Assembly: GCA_902768125.1 (NCBI GenBank)
Contig: CACXKA010000003.1
Coordinates: 124,001-188,000 of the forward strand
Reading direction: 5' to 3'
From: an uncultured Bacteroidales bacterium
GTDB taxonomy: Bacteria > Bacteroidota > Bacteroidia > Bacteroidales > Bacteroidaceae
Length of the DNA: 64,000 nucleotides
Shown here: positions 60,021 through 64,000 of the stretch, in pieces
Layout: every line of letters starts with the position of its first letter
Numbering within the stretch: the stretch's first letter is position 1
Made by a program: the position numbers and the translations under genes
Notes under the pieces: generated by a model
The model's database searches: none
What the model saw: the letters and a program-made list of their open reading frames with translations, nothing else
What the model was told of the DNA's origin: nothing

Positions 60021-60030
60021 TGCAAAGATA
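60021..60030 (-). promoter_or_regulatory. Promoter -7 element of the secreted-protein gene
   Basis: Minus-strand TATCTTTGCA, about 28 nt before 59995. Confidence 0.7.
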
Positions 60031-60062
60031 GAGAAAAGTTAGGATATATCCCAACTTATTAT

Positions 60063-60070
60063 TATTTTTG
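60063..60070 (+). promoter_or_regulatory. Promoter -7 element of the phosphatase gene
   Basis: TATTTTTG followed by CA, 27 nt before the ATG at 60098. Confidence 0.55.
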
Positions 60071-60097
60071 CATCCAAATACGAATCATAATGGAAAA

Positions 60098-61510
60098 ATG
60101 AAACTGAAATCTATTGGGATGCTTGCCGCCATCCTTGTTTTTTGCGGCACATTGTGTGTGGGGGCACAAACACAAGATGAGAAGAAGGACTCTCCGTATT
60201 TCAATCTGTTCCAACTGCCCAATCCTTGTGTTTATCTGCCGGCACCACCCGATACGGCAAGTGTGCTGTTTGTGAATGACTTTCAGCAGTTTATGTGGGG
60301 AAAGTCTGTCAGAAACACTCCTCGTGGACAACAGGCAAGCTGGGAGTCGCTCTATGGTGCAAAACGCATAGCGACGGTGTTCAGCGAGGCGATGGGCATC
60401 ACCATCAGCAAGGAGGCAACTCCTGAAATCTACCGATTCATCAAGCGAGTGGGGGAGACGTGTAACCAAGCCACCAGCATGGCGAAGAGGAGGTATATGC
60501 GTGTGCGTCCTTTTGCTAGAATGAACGAACACGTGTCGAGTGAGTTCGACGATGAGACGGATTTGCGTCGTAATGGTTCCTATCCTTCTGGACATACTGC
60601 CTTTGGTTGGGGCTCAGCCTTGGCAATGGTTGAGGTGGCTCCAGAACTGCAGGACACCCTCTTGCGACGTGGCTTTGAGTATGGTCAGAGCCGCGTGATT
60701 GTGGGTGCGCATTGGCAGAGTGATGTGGATGCGGGTCGACTGGCGGCTTCGGCAGCTGTCGCAAGGATGCATAACTTGCCTGAATATCAGGAGGATTTGG
60801 AACTGGCTCGTGAGGAATATCGACGCATCAAGGGAAACAAGTCGAAGAAACTGGAAATGGATTATCCGAAGGGTGAGCGAATCTTGGATGCTCCAGCCGA
60901 CACGGCCTCTGTCCGCTACTATGGCGATATCGTTACCTATTGGTTGGCCAAGGGAGAACGAGGCACGAGTCGTGGCGAACAGGCTTTGGCGGATGCGCCT
61001 TGTGATGTGGTGGATTTCCTCAAATGCTACACACCTTGTGCGGCTATGACCCTGGGCGAGAAGGAAACTCCTGCCATTGCTGCGTTGGTGCGGAAAACAT
61101 ACGATGGGCTTTATAGTTCTTCTAAAAAGCTCAAGGCGACAGCTTTCCGTAAACGTCCTTATGTGCAAATGAATGAGAGCACCGCGCTCCCTGAAGAAGA
61201 TGAACCTCATTATGCTACGTCCAGTTATCCATCGACCCACGCTGTCTTGGGATGGGGTATCGCTCTCGCGTTGGTGGAGGTGATGCCGAATTGTCAGAAC
61301 GCCCTGCTGGAACGAGGTTATGAATATGGTCGAAGCCGCACCATCTTAGGCTTCCATTATGCCAGCGATGTGCAGGACGCACGTTTGGTGGCTGCCTACA
61401 CGTTGGCTCATTTGCACAATGATGCCGAGTTCCAGAAACTGATGGCGAAAGCGAAGAAGGAGTATCAGAAGGAGGCGGAGAAACTGAAGGCGAGGGAAAC
61501 CGGGAAATAA
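60098..61510 (+). CDS. Tandem class A (PhoN/PAP2) acid phosphatase, two catalytic domains
   Basis: 470 residues from the ATG at 60098, which opens a signal peptide (about 1-24). Two consecutive PhoN-type domains are present. First: Lys130-x6-Arg137-Pro138, PSGH (163-166), and Ser198-Arg199-x5-His205-x3-Asp209. Second: Lys346-x6-Arg353-Pro354, PSTH (378-381, Gly replaced by Thr), and Ser413-Arg414-x5-His420-x3-Asp424. The usual class A enzyme is about 250 residues with one domain, so this is a duplication within the gene. Probably periplasmic, releasing phosphate from organic esters. Confidence 0.9.
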   Translation: MKLKSIGMLAAILVFCGTLCVGAQTQDEKKDSPYFNLFQLPNPCVYLPAPPDTASVLFVNDFQQFMWGKSVRNTPRGQQASWESLYGAKRIATVFSEAMGITISKEATPEIYRFIKRVGETCNQATSMAKRRYMRVRPFARMNEHVSSEFDDETDLRRNGSYPSGHTAFGWGSALAMVEVAPELQDTLLRRGFEYGQSRVIVGAHWQSDVDAGRLAASAAVARMHNLPEYQEDLELAREEYRRIKGNKSKKLEMDYPKGERILDAPADTASVRYYGDIVTYWLAKGERGTSRGEQALADAPCDVVDFLKCYTPCAAMTLGEKETPAIAALVRKTYDGLYSSSKKLKATAFRKRPYVQMNESTALPEEDEPHYATSSYPSTHAVLGWGIALALVEVMPNCQNALLERGYEYGRSRTILGFHYASDVQDARLVAAYTLAHLHNDAEFQKLMAKAKKEYQKEAEKLKARETGK

Positions 61511-61532
61511 TCCCATCACGGAACCATATAAA

Positions 61533-61566
61533 ATGAGCCCAACACGAATGATCGTGCTGGGCTCAT
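61533..61566. terminator. Hairpin between convergent phosphatase and superoxide dismutase genes
   Basis: ATGAGCCCA (61533-61541) pairs with TGGGCTCAT (61558-61566), extended by CACGA/TCGTG. T-richness on both sides is modest. Confidence 0.72.
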
Positions 61567-61585
61567 CTTATGATGATAAAGCGTC

Positions 61586-62182
61586 TTACATTCTTGCCTT
61601 TCCATATCGCAGTTCCACAACCTCCCAGTCGATGATGGACCAAAGTGCAGAGAGGTGGTCTGGACGACGATTCTGGAAATCGAGGTAGTAGGCATGTTCC
61701 CATACATCGAAAGTGAGTAGGGGAGTCAAGCCTTTCTGAACGGGGTTGGCGGCATTTGGCTCTTGTGTGATGCAGAGCGTTCCTGCCCTGTCGGCTGACA
61801 ACCAAACCCATCCGCTTCCGAAGAGGGTGGCACCCTTCTTCTGAAACTCCTCCTTGAATGCCTCGAACGAACCAAAGTCCCTTGTGATGGCTTCAGCCAA
61901 TGGACCCGTTGGTGCTGTCTTTGCAGGCTTTCCGCAGAACTGTTCGAAGTACAATTCGTGATTCAGAATCTGTCCTGCATTGTTCAAGACACCTCCTGCT
62001 GATTGGCAGACAATCTCCTCAAGGGTCGACTCTTCAAAGCCACTCCCTTCCAATAGGCCATTCAGGTTATTCACATAGGCAGCCAGATGCTTGCCGTGGT
62101 GAAACTCCAACGTCTGTTTGCTGATTACTGGCTCCAATGCATCTATTGCATAGGGCAGAGCCATCAAAGTGAACTTTCCCAT
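61586..62182 (-). CDS. Superoxide dismutase, Fe/Mn family
   Basis: 198 residues. Metal ligands are visible in FHHGKHLAAYV (His), LNHELYF (His) and DVWEHAYYLDF (Asp and His). A Gln in NAGQILNH is at the place typical of iron-type enzymes, and Bacteroidales enzymes of this group often work with either metal. It removes superoxide in the cytoplasm. No signal peptide. The mutase gene ends 13 nt away on the same strand, transcribed first. Confidence 0.95.
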   Translation of the reverse strand: MGKFTLMALPYAIDALEPVISKQTLEFHHGKHLAAYVNNLNGLLEGSGFEESTLEEIVCQSAGGVLNNAGQILNHELYFEQFCGKPAKTAPTGPLAEAITRDFGSFEAFKEEFQKKGATLFGSGWVWLSADRAGTLCITQEPNAANPVQKGLTPLLTFDVWEHAYYLDFQNRRPDHLSALWSIIDWEVVELRYGKARM

Positions 62183-62194
62183 AACTTGTTTGTT

Positions 62195-64000
<1,806 letters not shown>

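Overview
The window is chromosomal DNA of a Bacteroidales bacterium, most likely a Prevotella/Segatella-like member of the Prevotellaceae. The evidence is the promoter style (TTTG, a spacer of about 19-21 nt, then TAnnTTTG, seen upstream of many genes on both strands), weak ribosome binding sites, many lipoproteins with a short signal and Cys near residue 20, and family content typical of Bacteroidales: DUF4301, an HU-CCDC81/SPOR protein, a sigma-54 activator next to lptE and secG, imelysin, and methylmalonyl-CoA mutase. No rRNA, tRNA, CRISPR array, insertion sequence or integrase was recognised.

Layout. 0-6 kb: end of an aminotransferase, a LolC/E-type permease, envelope proteins (SIMPL, Sel1-TonB_C, an SH3-like lipoprotein) and an SGNH hydrolase. 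6-15 kb: a leftward block (metallo-beta-lactamase fold hydrolase, rsmG, DUF4301), an outer-membrane receptor with a CE1-like esterase, then rightward DUF1015 and YigZ genes. 15-21 kb: a secreted 14-repeat MORN protein, a YhcH/YjgK-type protein, glgB, a membrane protein and a RidA-like protein. 21-27.8 kb: a leftward respiratory/iron block (CcsBA cytochrome c assembly, di-haem oxidoreductase lipoprotein, imelysin lipoprotein, porin). 27.8-38.7 kb: an accessory region, described below. 38.9-48.7 kb: nhaA, two adjacent AraC regulators, a zinc-ribbon FHA protein, the HU-CCDC81/SPOR protein, secG, a conserved helical protein, lptE, the sigma-54 activator, a lipoprotein and a third AraC regulator. 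48.8-54.8 kb: an RND efflux operon (adaptor, pump, TolC-like channel, DUF2752 protein) divergent from that AraC gene. 54.8-64 kb: a 5'-nucleotidase-family enzyme, a J-domain protein, small secreted proteins, an S66 LD-carboxypeptidase, a tandem PhoN-type phosphatase, superoxide dismutase and the 3' part of the methylmalonyl-CoA mutase large-subunit gene.

The accessory region is the least ordinary part. A DUF2442 gene sits between two 90-bp direct repeats that differ at one base. To its right a leftward three-gene cluster encodes a DUF4268 protein with a PD-(D/E)xK-like nuclease core, a type IIG-like fusion of nuclease and N6-adenine methyltransferase, and a protein that looks like one or two PUA/EVE-like domains; together they look like a restriction or defence operon. 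The operon appears to start about 350 nt upstream of its first gene. The leader contains a 230-bp segment bounded by inverted repeats, a perfect 41-bp tandem duplication and a hairpin 5 nt from the start codon. Going right there is a candidate small RNA or attenuator with a very strong terminator, a small basic protein, an SF3 (D5/P4-type) helicase, a CHC2 zinc-finger primase with a Toprim-like segment, a HigBA toxin-antitoxin pair and an HU-like protein. This reads as a replication module of a mobile element without a recognisable integrase or relaxase.

Repeats of several kinds lie between genes: an 84-bp hairpin-rich sequence occurs twice, 56 kb apart (75 of 84 bases identical by eye), and several junctions hold short slippage-type repeats, the clearest being 4.4 copies of a 14-bp unit upstream of the nhaA stop codon.
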